Source: Persephonella sp. KM09-Lau-8 (GTDB lineage Bacteria; Aquificota; Aquificia; Aquificales; Hydrogenothermaceae). Taken from it: a stretch of 64,000 nucleotides of DNA. The translations under genes and the position numbers were made by a program. The notes under the pieces were generated by a model that did not search any database, was not told the DNA's origin, and was given only the letters and a program-made list of their open reading frames with translations. Where the stretch lies: contig NZ_JNLL01000001.1 of assembly GCF_000703085.1 (NCBI RefSeq), positions 558,001 to 622,000 of the forward strand, read 5' to 3'. Below, piece by piece: positions 7,864 through 16,963 of the stretch; within the stretch, counting starts at the first letter, position 1, and the number at the start of each line of letters is the position of its first letter.

Positions 7864-9690
7864 CTACTCGAACCTGATTCCAAAATAGGAAATCTCAACT
7901 GTCTGTGTTGCACCACCGGTTCCTTCGGTAAATCCAAATTTAACTTCTTGGAGGTTTACCTGTTGTTTTTTTACACATCTTGTAACAAGAGGATCTTCCG
8001 AAAAATCCTGTCTTAAATCATCACAATTTCTACAATCAATCCATGCTTTTATCAGTATATAGTTCCCATTATTCCCACATTCTTGACAGCTATTGTTGCA
8101 TTTTGTATGTATCTCTAATCTATAAGAATGTTTCTGATTATCTTCTAACCATGTAGGATCGTCATTTTTATAAAAACATCCAGAAGATAGGCATTTGGAG
8201 GTCAGGTTATCATCATGGGTTACACTTCCGTTAAAATCTATAGAGAGGTGATTATATCCTTTAAAACTAAACCATACCCATTTATATGGGTCTTTAAGAC
8301 TTGTATTCGGATATGTATCTATCTCTGTAGCTACACTTGATTTATCCAAACCACTATATCCGAGCCCTCCACCATCATTTCCACAATCTTTTGTCCATGG
8401 TGAATTTCGTATGGTAAATGTAAAACCATCGGCATAATTCCTACTTGAATCTGATCTTTCCTGATAAGGAAATCTAAAGAAAAAAAAAGCTCTTATCACC
8501 TTGTAATTGGACAAATCATAAGTATTTGGATACCAAAAACAGCTTGCTGTATGATTCTGGCCATTACCAAAATAAATGACTTTACTATCGTTATCTACGG
8601 TTATACCCTTGTTATCCCCTGCTTGTTGAAATTCTGAAAGATTATCTGCAAAGCTCACCTGAGAGCCAGGAGGAGCAGCTCCTCCACCAGAAGAGGAAGA
8701 TTGGGGATTTACAGTAAGAACCAGTGTTTTTTCTGCTATGTTATTTTCTGAATCATGGACATAAAATTTCAGGTTGTAGCTGCCAGCTGTTCCAGTTGAT
8801 ATTGTTCCTGTAATTTTAGGAGATGTGCATTGATTCCATGTTGCAGATGTATTAATAGAACCATCAGTGTTTAGGCAATTTGTGGATTTGGTAAGTGGAC
8901 CAGCACAATCAATAGTTAATCCTGCGGGTAAATCTCCTTCAAAGCACCATTCATAGTCATTTTTACCATCTCCATCATTATCAACTCTAAAAGGAATTCC
9001 CCCATCTGCATATAATTTTGCATTATAAGATGAATTTTCATATCCGTAAGGAAGTTCGTTATTTAGAATAGTAATTTTGTATTTACACTGGGCTTTCGTC
9101 TGAAGTTCAGGGAGGGTTATCCATTTAACAATGTCATCATATTTCTCAGGTCTATCAATATCAGATGGAAACTTATCCACATCTCCAACTCCATATTCAT
9201 AAACATAAATATCTGTAGGTGTAGAGATAGTTATTACATGGGGTTCGGGATGAAGGTTTCCATCGCCGGTTTGGATATTGTAGTTTTCAGAACCGCTTAC
9301 AAGCAAAAATGCTACATTTTGAACATCTATGTATGATGAACAGGAAGAATCTTTACATATTTTTACTGTAAGATTTGTCTGATTTTTTCTGCAGACATAT
9401 TTATCATTGGTTGTAAGATCGGCATCAACAAAGAATTTTATATCTTTATTAAAGCTATCTTTTGAGTTTCTTACTATACTTTGGAACTTCGTATCAGTTC
9501 CCGGCAATTTCTCTGCTGAGCCGGCATAAGAGATAAGGGCATCAGCAGCAGCATTAATTATTTCTTTTGTTGATTGAACCTTTGCTCTTTTGACTAAAAT
9601 TCCAAAAGCTGTAATCCCAATACCCAAAAGAAGCCCGATTATAATCAGAACCATTGCCAGTTCAATAAGAGTAAAACCTCTGTTTCTCAT
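7864..9690 (-). CDS. Large pseudopilin with Ig-like and lectin-like C-terminal domains
   Basis: Prepilin leader RGFTLIELAMVLIIIGLLLG with the cleavage Gly before Phe and Glu at +5, then the N-terminal helix of a type IV pilin. Residues about 205-330 resemble a putative Ig (He_PIG) module ending in KFYVHDSENNIAEKTLVLTV. A proline/glycine linker (GGGAAPPGS) leads to a C-terminal region (about 345-608) with L-type lectin features: ADGFTFTI, GGGLGYSGL, ATEIDTYPN and HLSIDFNGSV. Cysteines are many, implying disulfides in the exported state. At 608 residues it is far larger than a major pilin, so a tip adhesin of the MSHA-type pilus is likely. It overlaps the mshN-like gene by TGATG. Confidence 0.88.
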   Translation of the reverse strand: MRNRGFTLIELAMVLIIIGLLLGIGITAFGILVKRAKVQSTKEIINAAADALISYAGSAEKLPGTDTKFQSIVRNSKDSFNKDIKFFVDADLTTNDKYVCRKNQTNLTVKICKDSSCSSYIDVQNVAFLLVSGSENYNIQTGDGNLHPEPHVITISTPTDIYVYEYGVGDVDKFPSDIDRPEKYDDIVKWITLPELQTKAQCKYKITILNNELPYGYENSSYNAKLYADGGIPFRVDNDGDGKNDYEWCFEGDLPAGLTIDCAGPLTKSTNCLNTDGSINTSATWNQCTSPKITGTISTGTAGSYNLKFYVHDSENNIAEKTLVLTVNPQSSSSGGGAAPPGSQVSFADNLSEFQQAGDNKGITVDNDSKVIYFGNGQNHTASCFWYPNTYDLSNYKVIRAFFFFRFPYQERSDSSRNYADGFTFTIRNSPWTKDCGNDGGGLGYSGLDKSSVATEIDTYPNTSLKDPYKWVWFSFKGYNHLSIDFNGSVTHDDNLTSKCLSSGCFYKNDDPTWLEDNQKHSYRLEIHTKCNNSCQECGNNGNYILIKAWIDCRNCDDLRQDFSEDPLVTRCVKKQQVNLQEVKFGFTEGTGGATQTVEISYFGIRFE

Positions 9691-10697
9691 CAGGGCTCTC
9701 CTAATAGTCTAATTCTCTCCGCCACCACCTCCCGCAAATTATTATCGGTTATTTTTGATAAATTTATGCTTTTATATACGTTCAAAGCTTTTGTATACTC
9801 CCCGTTTAATTCAAGTATTCTTGCATAGGCATAGGCTATATATGGGTCTTTCCTATTCAGTTTATATGCAGTTTTATAATATTTTAATGCTTCTTTATAC
9901 TTTCCCTCCTTTTCATAAAGATATCCTGCAACATAGTAAAGGTAACCTGATGTATCATTTTTCAGGTTTTTTGTGAGATAATCATGAACGATTTGTGTAT
10001 TACCTGTATCTATCAGTCCTATTAGAATTTCTGACAAAAATTCTTTGTTTTTTATTCTGTTTAAATAATTTTGAATATCCGAAGCTCTTCCTGTTTCTAA
10101 TTTTAAGAGAATTATGTTTTTTAAAATCTTTTCTGAAGGTGATAACCTGTATGCTTTTTCTAAATAGATTAGAGCTTTTTCATAATTTTTCTGGTCTATA
10201 TACTGATTGGCCTGTGATATATAGGTAGAGAATAAAAAGTTTTTATCTGCCTTTTTATTTGGTCTTTCATTTTTTGCTATTTTTTTGGTTTTTAGTTTTT
10301 CTGGGTTCTCTTGAGGTTTTGACTTTATTTTTAAGGTTTCTGTTTTTTCAGAACTTTCATCTGGATTTTTTATTGTTTTTTCATAATTAGGCTCATTTTT
10401 TTGTTCTCTTTCAAGAATCTCAGGGTTTTCTACAATAGGTTTTGAAACCTGAACATTTTTATTAGCTTTATTTTCTACTATCTGGAAAAATTCAGATTTA
10501 TTTTCATAAATAAATCTATCCTGAAATACCACCAGAAATGTCATAACTGTAGATAAAAATATGATTAAACTGGCTAAAATTATGTATCTTTTTTTATTGT
10601 TATTGTTTTTTTTCTTCTTTTTAGAAATGGAAGGAGGAACAGGCTTTTTATTACCTCCTTCTTTCATTTTGTTTAAGGTATCCAGTATCAGACTCAT
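9690..10697 (-). CDS. MshN-like TPR membrane protein of the MSHA pilus locus
   Basis: Starts MSLILDTLNKMKEGG, the short helical opening shared by MshN and GspB-type proteins, then a lysine/asparagine-rich stretch and a single transmembrane helix at about residues 38-59 (IILASLIIFLSTVMTFLVVF). A long charged linker leads to C-terminal TPR repeats, visible as QKNYEKALIYLEKAYRLSPS and EGKYKEALKYYKTAYKLNRK. The TPR domain is predicted to be periplasmic and to support assembly of the secretin or fibre. Position directly after the secretin and before a pseudopilin matches mshN in Vibrio-type loci. Homology to MshN is inferred from topology and context. Confidence 0.75.
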   Translation of the reverse strand: MSLILDTLNKMKEGGNKKPVPPSISKKKKKNNNNKKRYIILASLIIFLSTVMTFLVVFQDRFIYENKSEFFQIVENKANKNVQVSKPIVENPEILEREQKNEPNYEKTIKNPDESSEKTETLKIKSKPQENPEKLKTKKIAKNERPNKKADKNFLFSTYISQANQYIDQKNYEKALIYLEKAYRLSPSEKILKNIILLKLETGRASDIQNYLNRIKNKEFLSEILIGLIDTGNTQIVHDYLTKNLKNDTSGYLYYVAGYLYEKEGKYKEALKYYKTAYKLNRKDPYIAYAYARILELNGEYTKALNVYKSINLSKITDNNLREVVAERIRLLGEP

Positions 10698-10704
10698 TTT
10701 TATC

Positions 10705-12267
10705 CTAATGCACCTTTATAATGCGAGGTCTTAAGAAAATTATAAGTTCTTTTTTAAGTCTTAAAGTTTCCTGTCTTTTGAACAATGCACCTATTCCCGG
10801 TAAATCTCCCAGTCCAGGGATTTTGCTTTCTATTTTTCTTTTTTCAGTGCCTATTAATCCTCCGATAATTATCAGGTCTCCATCCTTTACCCTTACTATA
10901 GTCCCAGCTTCTTTTATATTAAGCACAGGTGCTTCTGCTACTACCTGTCCGTTATCAACAAGTTGACGGATGTCCTGAATTCTGGTTGAAACAGGCACAA
11001 TATTCATCATTATTTGATCATCTTCTATATAAGGAGTCACTCCCAGTAAAACCCCATCAAGGACATTTGACCTTGTATATGTGATTTCTTGAGTTGTGGC
11101 GTTTCCTGTCACTGTGTTTATTTCTTTTTCCCAGAAGGGAACTATAATTCCGGAAGATATTAAAGCTGTCTGACCGTTTAAAACTCTTATTCTGGGATTG
11201 GATAAAGTCTCAATATTGCCGGTTCTTTCAAGGGCATTAATTACCGATTGAAAATCTTTTCCTGTTATAAGAACCTGACCATAGCTGTTTCCAAGTGCTA
11301 AACTCTGGACAATCCCAACTGAAGCACCAGTTCCCAGAAAATCCCTCATAAGCAAATTCCAGTCAATACCGTATCTAAATTCTTTACTCAGAGTAACCTC
11401 AATTATTTTCGCTTCAATTAAGACCTGTTTTTGAGTTTCTCTTTTCAATGTTTTGACAAAATTTTCAATCTGCCCCATTTTATCCCGTGTAGCTGTTACT
11501 ATAAGAGTTCCAGTAAATCTATTAAGTGTGTAGCTGTTTGGATTATATTCCTGATTCAAGGTTTGCTGATTATCAAGCTGTAGAATTTTTTTAACTGTAT
11601 CTTCAATCTCTTTATAGTAATTATTTATATCCTGTGGATTTTCATATTTAAGAGAAAAATCTCCTTTCAGGTTTGCCACTGCAGGTGAAGTTACGGATGT
11701 TCCGCCTGTTCCTGTAGTTGATGTTCCACCTGTTGTGCTTCCTGAAGTTCCAAGGACATCACCACCAAGGTCAGCTTTATATTTTGAATTTGTATGAACA
11801 TAAGGCAGATGGAAAACTTTTGTAGTTGTTGCTTTTATATAAATAACATTACCTTTTATCTCGTAATAAACTCCTGCAAGAGAAGTTATTATCTGAAGTG
11901 CTGTTTCAGCTGGAGTGTTGTTGAAATTTGCAGAAATTATTTTGGTTAAATCAACATCTGGCGATATTGCTAGATTCATCCCTGTATCTTTGGATATTGC
12001 ATATAATACAGTTCTTAAAGGTGCATTGTCAGCACTAAAAGAGAAATATTTACCCTCTAATGGGGATATTTTTTGAATCTTTGGCTTTTTTATAACAGGT
12101 GGAGGGGGTATATATCTTTTTACAGGCTTTTTCTCCTCTATGCTGGCAGGTTTTTGGGTCAATGTAGGTTTTGCATAATCTATTTCCTGACTGCTTTGCT
12201 GATGATAACAACCACCTATAAAAATAGCTGAAGATAATCCCAGAATTACCTTAGAAATTTTATCCAT
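10705..12267 (-). CDS. mshL: MshL/PilQ-type secretin lipoprotein
   Basis: Outer-membrane secretin forming the pilus exit channel. A lipoprotein signal peptide ends at C20 (IFIGGC). Residues about 75-145 are a secretin/TonB N0 domain (FSADNAPLRTVLYAISKDTG), followed by an MshL-type middle region with a Gly/Thr-rich linker. The C-terminal secretin core includes VLIEAKIIEVTLSKEFRYGI, the VPFWEKEI insertion, GVLLGVTPYI and DGDLIIIGGLIGTEKRK, ending in KKELIIFLRPRII. The length of 520 residues fits MshL. The lipid anchor suggests it reaches the outer membrane by the Lol system, with no separate pilotin gene visible. It overlaps the upstream gene by 22 bases. Confidence 0.9.
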   Translation of the reverse strand: MDKISKVILGLSSAIFIGGCYHQQSSQEIDYAKPTLTQKPASIEEKKPVKRYIPPPPVIKKPKIQKISPLEGKYFSFSADNAPLRTVLYAISKDTGMNLAISPDVDLTKIISANFNNTPAETALQIITSLAGVYYEIKGNVIYIKATTTKVFHLPYVHTNSKYKADLGGDVLGTSGSTTGGTSTTGTGGTSVTSPAVANLKGDFSLKYENPQDINNYYKEIEDTVKKILQLDNQQTLNQEYNPNSYTLNRFTGTLIVTATRDKMGQIENFVKTLKRETQKQVLIEAKIIEVTLSKEFRYGIDWNLLMRDFLGTGASVGIVQSLALGNSYGQVLITGKDFQSVINALERTGNIETLSNPRIRVLNGQTALISSGIIVPFWEKEINTVTGNATTQEITYTRSNVLDGVLLGVTPYIEDDQIMMNIVPVSTRIQDIRQLVDNGQVVAEAPVLNIKEAGTIVRVKDGDLIIIGGLIGTEKRKIESKIPGLGDLPGIGALFKRQETLRLKKELIIFLRPRIIKVH

Positions 12268-12713
12268 CTTTCACCCCATTTTCCCGTTACTAAAACACCA
12301 TCCTTTGTAATCCTTAAAATCTTTTCACCATAAGGTAGTGTATCACCTTCTGACCAGAGTTTATTATCGATTATTACATATTTATGTTTACCAATGTAAA
12401 TAAAAGAAATCCTGTAAGTTGGTGGAGGTGCTTTTTCAACGGTTTTAGTTTTTTCTTCTATCTTAGGGGCTGTGTAAGGTCTAACTTCTATTAATGAAAT
12501 CAGGGTCTGTTCTCCTTCTGTTTTAATTCTAACAATAGAAGGTATTTTAGGTATTTCCGGACTATAATTCAGATTATCTTCAGCTATTTTGTAAATTGCT
12601 CTTTCTAAATAAGATGGAAATAAAATATAAAGAAAAATAGCAATAATTATCGGCAAACTCAATAAGATATATTCTTTGACAGTAAGTCTTCCTAAAATTT
12701 TTGTTAAATTCAT
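12246..12713 (-). CDS. PilP/GspC/MshK-like inner-membrane protein
   Basis: Single N-terminal transmembrane helix (about residues 16-32, ILLSLPIIIAIFLYILF) followed by a periplasmic part that ends in a small beta domain (RISFIYIGKHKYVIIDNKLW, then GEKILRITKDGVLVTG). That beta module, repeated around a G-D/E turn, is the homology-region fold of PilP and GspC, which links the inner-membrane platform to the secretin. Placement between the PilO-like and secretin genes corresponds to mshK/pilP. Start overlaps the preceding stop as ATGA. Sequence similarity is low, so the assignment rests on topology and gene order. Confidence 0.72.
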   Translation of the reverse strand: MNLTKILGRLTVKEYILLSLPIIIAIFLYILFPSYLERAIYKIAEDNLNYSPEIPKIPSIVRIKTEGEQTLISLIEVRPYTAPKIEEKTKTVEKAPPPTYRISFIYIGKHKYVIIDNKLWSEGDTLPYGEKILRITKDGVLVTGKWGERWIKFLR

Positions 12714-13204
12714 TCTATAAATGGCTGCTCCATAGTAATTTCAAAACTTACTATTGTGCCTTCCTTTAGGTTTTCGAGCGTAAAGCTATTTATCATTAAT
12801 ACAGGATATTTTTGCTCTTTTAAACTATTTATAAACTGAAAAAGTTCTGTAGAGCTTTCAGGATAATATTTAAAAGAAATACTGACTGTATATACTCCTT
12901 TTTTCTCTGTAAGTGGTTTTATTACCCGAGCATCGTAAAGAGCTAAAAACTGGTTTAGGCTGTTGAAAATAATACTTTTTGCTGTTTCTTTATTTACAGG
13001 TTGTAAGCCGTTTTGAGATATAAAATTCTTAAGTTGTATAGCTTTTTTTTCCTGCTGAGAAATTTTATTTTTTACTGAAAGAAGTTCATTCTTTTTTGCC
13101 TGTAAAGATCTATCCAGATAGGATAAAGAAAAATAAGAGGTTACAGATATTATAAATAAAATAAACACTCCCAGATAAAGAATATACAGTTTATTTAACT
13201 TCAT
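12710..13204 (-). CDS. PilO/MshJ-like pilus assembly protein
   Basis: 164 residues with one N-terminal transmembrane helix (about residues 7-27), a coiled coil (LDRSLQAKKNELLSVKNKIS) and a C-terminal ferredoxin-like region ending VSFEITMEQPF. This is the architecture of PilO/GspM/MshJ, which dimerises with PilN in the periplasm to form the inner-membrane alignment complex. It overlaps the PilN-like gene by 14 bases and the following PilP-like gene by four. The function is inferred from topology and from the conserved gene order in pilus loci. Confidence 0.78.
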   Translation of the reverse strand: MKLNKLYILYLGVFILFIISVTSYFSLSYLDRSLQAKKNELLSVKNKISQQEKKAIQLKNFISQNGLQPVNKETAKSIIFNSLNQFLALYDARVIKPLTEKKGVYTVSISFKYYPESSTELFQFINSLKEQKYPVLMINSFTLENLKEGTIVSFEITMEQPFIE

Positions 13205-14501
13205 TTTTTAGTCCCTTTTCTAAAATTAGGGTTATGTTCAATTGAAAGGTATGTAAATTTTCTTGAAGAGATTTGTTGATCTTAAAGTCTTTTAAGTTAG
13301 ATAAAATGAGGTTTATTTTGTTTTTAAAGTTTTCCACTTCAGCTATTGAACTGAATTTTGGTGAAGAAATTATAGAAATTTTGACTGAATTTTCTGTTAT
13401 GGAGATATCCAGTTTTTTCTCATCAAGAATAAATAGTAGATCTGAAATCTGGAGCATTATATTGTCCGGAAAGGATTCTACACTTTTATTTAATAAGTTG
13501 AAATACTTTTTATAATAATTGATCTCTGTAGGTCTTATTATGGAATAAATCTTGTTTAATTTGTTTTCTATCTCCTGTCTCAAAATAGATACCTGCTGAT
13601 CAAGTTCCTGTATTTGTGAGAACTTTATAAAATTCAAGGCTAATATGGCTATTAATAAAACAATCAAGACAGAAGATACTTTTTTAAGTATTCCAGAAAA
13701 AAATCTTTCCCTTTTTATATCAAGTGGTAAAAAGTCAAACTCTTCTGAGAGCAAGGCTGTTCCAATTTCAATAAGGAATTCATTAAATTGCTGGGGATTT
13801 AAACCTTTTACTACTGGTATAAGATTAACTATAGGTTTTCTGACCTGGTCATAAATCAGACTAATAAACTCCTCATTATCAAAGGCAAGTCCAGAGATTA
13901 TGATGTTATCAACGTTTATTCTTTTATTTTGTGAGACAAAAGAGTATGTAACACTGAAATTTTCATACAAGTAGTTTATATACTGTTCTTCTGGTATGCT
14001 TTCAGGAACAGAAACTGCTCTGGTATACAATGGAATCATATCTTCATAGACAGATATAAGTATCTTTTCTTTATCTGAATAAAAATGAAATGTTTTCCCT
14101 GTTAGAGAAAAAGGAATTAGGGAAAAGGTATCAATTGTAAGAAAGTCTATCTGATTATATTCTGAGATTAATTGCTGGTATATTTCAACAGGAAATGCGT
14201 ATACTTCAAATAATGTTTCTGTTTCTGAGATTTTTTCTTTTGGGAAGAATACAAATGTGTAGTCTTTTTCAGGTTGAAGTAGATTTGAAAGCTTGTTTTT
14301 GGTAAGTAAGTTTCTGGTTTCTTCATCCTCTATATCAGGTAGTGTAATAGTTGAATTTATAACGTCTGGATAATGAACTGATATATAGGTTTTTGCCCTT
14401 GCTACACGATCAAAAGATAGGAAGATTAATTCATCCCTTTTTTTGTCCAGTGATATGCCTTTTCTTATCTGATTTCCGTGGTAAACCGAATAAATTTTCA
14501 T
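13191..14501 (-). CDS. MshI/PilM-PilN-type (GspL-like) pilus assembly protein
   Basis: Residues about 1-255 form a divergent actin-like cytoplasmic domain equivalent to PilM (for example YTFVFFPKEKI and NVDNIIISGLAFDNEEFISL). A single transmembrane helix follows at about 277-294 (VSSVLIVLLIAILALNFI), then a coiled coil (EIQELDQQVSILRQEIENKL-like) and a PilN-like periplasmic domain. The fusion of both halves in one 436-aa protein is characteristic of MshI and GspL. It is the first gene of the minus-strand pilus operon and reads away from the pilin gene. It should contact the ATPase on the cytoplasmic side. Confidence 0.78.
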   Translation of the reverse strand: MKIYSVYHGNQIRKGISLDKKRDELIFLSFDRVARAKTYISVHYPDVINSTITLPDIEDEETRNLLTKNKLSNLLQPEKDYTFVFFPKEKISETETLFEVYAFPVEIYQQLISEYNQIDFLTIDTFSLIPFSLTGKTFHFYSDKEKILISVYEDMIPLYTRAVSVPESIPEEQYINYLYENFSVTYSFVSQNKRINVDNIIISGLAFDNEEFISLIYDQVRKPIVNLIPVVKGLNPQQFNEFLIEIGTALLSEEFDFLPLDIKRERFFSGILKKVSSVLIVLLIAILALNFIKFSQIQELDQQVSILRQEIENKLNKIYSIIRPTEINYYKKYFNLLNKSVESFPDNIMLQISDLLFILDEKKLDISITENSVKISIISSPKFSSIAEVENFKNKINLILSNLKDFKINKSLQENLHTFQLNITLILEKGLKNEVK

Positions 14502-14539
14502 GATTTATTCATTTTAGCAGTATATTTCTTCTTATAAAA

Positions 14540-14559
14540 GTTAATATTCGGTTAATATT
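14540..14559. promoter_or_regulatory. Direct repeat GTTAATATT in the divergent pilus promoter
   Basis: GTTAATATT occurs at 14540-14548 and again at 14551-14559, an 11-base period that places both copies on one face of the helix. It lies in the 135-base gap between the divergent mshI-like operon and the pilin gene, so it could bind a regulator of both arms. No clear -35/-10 pair or sigma-54 site was found. Confidence 0.35.
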
Positions 14560-14636
14560 GAAAAAATTAAACAATGGGACGATAATGGAAAATGTGTAAA
14601 TGAAAGATTATTAAAAAAAGACAGGAGGTAATAATT

Positions 14637-15287
14637 ATGAAAAGAACCTCACAAAAGGGTTTTACCCTTGTGGAACTTGCTATTGTTCTTGTAATTATTG
14701 GAATTATTCTTGGGGCAGTACTGAAGGGACAGGAATTAATAAATAACGCAAAAGCGAAAAGAGTTCAAAATGATATGAGAGGATTAGAAGCTGTTGTATG
14801 GACATTTTATGATAGATATGGTAGATTTCCCGGAGATTGTAATAGTGATGGTGTAATAGATGCCATTACTAATAATGGAACAGGAGGACTTGATAATAAC
14901 CCAGCAAAAGGTTTATGTTCAGGTGTTGCTTATGATGGAGATAGAGATAGACCATGGGCAGAATTAAGAGCTGCATATCTTGTAAATGATATAGACAATA
15001 GAAAACTTTCTCTAACAGCTTTAGGAGGTAGATTTTTCATAGGTAGAGCTTATGCGGGAAGTGGAACACAGTTTAGAAGTGCTATAGCTGTCGCTGATAT
15101 TCCATGTTTTGCTGCAAAAATGATAGATGTGTCCATAGATGGAGAAGCTGATGCAGGGGTGGGAAGAGTAAGAGAGTTAACCGGAGCTTATACAGCCCGC
15201 AATGCTTCTGACCCAAATTGGGGAACAACATGCACTGATGAGCATAATACTGTAGACCTTGTATTCTTCTTTGACAAGCTTCCATAA
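14637..15287 (+). CDS. Type IV pilin (probable major MSHA-like pilin)
   Basis: Prepilin leader MKRTSQKGF with cleavage after G8, then FTLVELAIVLVIIGIILGAV with Glu at mature position 5, the classic N-methylated pilin helix. The 216-residue length suits a pilin with a globular C-terminal domain. It contains an acidic DCNSDGVIDAI segment that could bind calcium and several cysteines (in FPGDC, GLCSG, IPCFA and GTTC) able to form disulfides. An AGGAGGT ribosome site precedes the start. Its stop overlaps the ATPase start by TAATG, so pilin and motor are co-translated, which is unusual for an abundant fibre subunit. Confidence 0.9.
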   Translation: MKRTSQKGFTLVELAIVLVIIGIILGAVLKGQELINNAKAKRVQNDMRGLEAVVWTFYDRYGRFPGDCNSDGVIDAITNNGTGGLDNNPAKGLCSGVAYDGDRDRPWAELRAAYLVNDIDNRKLSLTALGGRFFIGRAYAGSGTQFRSAIAVADIPCFAAKMIDVSIDGEADAGVGRVRELTGAYTARNASDPNWGTTCTDEHNTVDLVFFFDKLP

Positions 15288-16963
15288 TGCAGCGTAAACC
15301 ACTTGGCCAGCTCCTGAAGGAGCTGGGTTATATAACAGAAGAGCAGATACAGGTAGCCCTTGAGGTTCAACAAGTTGTAGGAGGGCTTTTTGGGGAAATT
15401 CTCCAGAAGCTCTCCTTTGTATCCCCAAGGGAAGTAGCAGAGGCTATTGCTCACCAGTCTGGAAAACCTTATATTGACCTGTCACAATACCCACCTTCCA
15501 GAGAAGCCCTCAGACTAATAGACAAAAATCTGGCAAAACAGTTTCAGGTTATACCTTTTAAGGTAGAAGGCAACAAATTATATCTTGCAATGACAAACCC
15601 CTATGACCTTAATGCCATTGATATAGTCCGAAGAGTTACAGGCAAAGAGATAGAAATTTACGTAGCTGATACAGAAACACTCCTGAAAACAATTGAAATT
15701 CAATACTTTTTACTGGAAAAACCTGTTGATGAGGAAATAAAAGAGCTTATAGAAAGGGCAAAAGCAGGGGGACTTGGAACAGAAGTTCCACATTTTGTAG
15801 AGCTTATTTTGAATAATGCCATTATAGATCGAGCAACAGATATACATATATCCCCTGAGGATCTGGCATCACATGTATTTTTCAGAATAGATGGTATTAT
15901 GAAACATTACTATGCTATCCCTAAAGAAATACATAATCCTATTGTATCCCGCATAAAAGTCCTTGCAGGAATGGATATAGCAGAACAAAGACTTCCCCAG
16001 GATGGTTCTTTTTCCCATACATTTTTTGATGAAGAATATGACCTCAGGGTATCAACAGTGCCCACTGCTTATGGTGAAAATGTAGTCATCAGAGTTTTAG
16101 GTAAAAATATCTCCCTGTTTAATCTAAAAAATCTGGGATTTGAGGAAAATGTTCTAAAAGAATTAGAAAAACAATTTATGAAACCACAGGGAATAGTCCT
16201 TGTTACAGGTCCCACAGGCTCAGGTAAAACAACAACCCTTTATGCTGCCCTCAGGAAAATAAATGCCCTTAATAGAAATATACTTACCGTAGAAGATCCA
16301 ATCGAGTATAAATTCCCATTTATAAAACAGACACAGGTTAATGAAAAAGCTGGATACACATTTGCCCGTGCAATCAGGCACTTCCTAAGACAAGACCCTG
16401 ACGTTATTCTGGTAGGCGAGATCAGGGATGAAGAAACTGCTGAAATGGCAATGAGAGCCTCAATAACAGGTCATCTCGTCCTATCTACACTCCATACAAA
16501 TGATGCAGTAAGTGCTATACCCCGTTTAATTGATATGAAAATCAAAGACTATATGGTTGGTTCTGGTGTATCTGCAATAACAGCACAAAGATTGGTAAGG
16601 AAAATCTGTCCATTCTGCAAAGAAGAAAAAACAATAAAAGTTTCAGAGCTTGAGGAATATGGATTTGAATTGGACTCAATTAAAAAGATAGCAAAAGTGG
16701 AAAACCCTGAAGATGAGATAAAAATTTACTATGGAAAAGGATGTGAGCACTGTAAAAACACAGGATATTTAGGTAGGACTGTTATTGCAGAGCTGTTAAT
16801 TATTGATCCTGATATAGCCGATTTAATTGTAAAAGGGGAAACTCCGCTGAAAATTATGGAAAAGGCCAGAGAAAAAGGAATGCTAACTATCAAAGAAGAT
16901 GGTCTTATAAAAGTTCTAAAAGGAATAACCACCCCTGAGGAAGTCAGGAGAGTTGTTGGGTAA
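15287..16963 (+). CDS. mshE: Type IV pilus assembly ATPase (MshE/PilB/GspE family)
   Basis: Cytoplasmic hexameric extension motor. An N-terminal MshEN/GspE-N domain (about 1-140) is followed by the ATPase core: Walker A GPTGSGKTT near 308-316, the Asp box (ILTVEDPIEYK), Walker B (DVILVGEIRDEETA near 370) and the His box (GHLVLSTLHTNDA). A tetracysteine zinc site (CPFC and CEHC) typical of GspE/PilB is present. Length 558 is normal. It cannot be a retraction ATPase such as PilT, which lacks the N-terminal domain and zinc site. It sits between pilin and platform gene, overlapping both by one base. Confidence 0.95.
   Translation: MQRKPLGQLLKELGYITEEQIQVALEVQQVVGGLFGEILQKLSFVSPREVAEAIAHQSGKPYIDLSQYPPSREALRLIDKNLAKQFQVIPFKVEGNKLYLAMTNPYDLNAIDIVRRVTGKEIEIYVADTETLLKTIEIQYFLLEKPVDEEIKELIERAKAGGLGTEVPHFVELILNNAIIDRATDIHISPEDLASHVFFRIDGIMKHYYAIPKEIHNPIVSRIKVLAGMDIAEQRLPQDGSFSHTFFDEEYDLRVSTVPTAYGENVVIRVLGKNISLFNLKNLGFEENVLKELEKQFMKPQGIVLVTGPTGSGKTTTLYAALRKINALNRNILTVEDPIEYKFPFIKQTQVNEKAGYTFARAIRHFLRQDPDVILVGEIRDEETAEMAMRASITGHLVLSTLHTNDAVSAIPRLIDMKIKDYMVGSGVSAITAQRLVRKICPFCKEEKTIKVSELEEYGFELDSIKKIAKVENPEDEIKIYYGKGCEHCKNTGYLGRTVIAELLIIDPDIADLIVKGETPLKIMEKAREKGMLTIKEDGLIKVLKGITTPEEVRRVVG

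Noticed and set aside
15177-15454. Overlapping minus-strand frames of 83 and 88 aa
   Set aside because: They are shadows of the pilin/ATPase junction; the products have no domain and no proper start.
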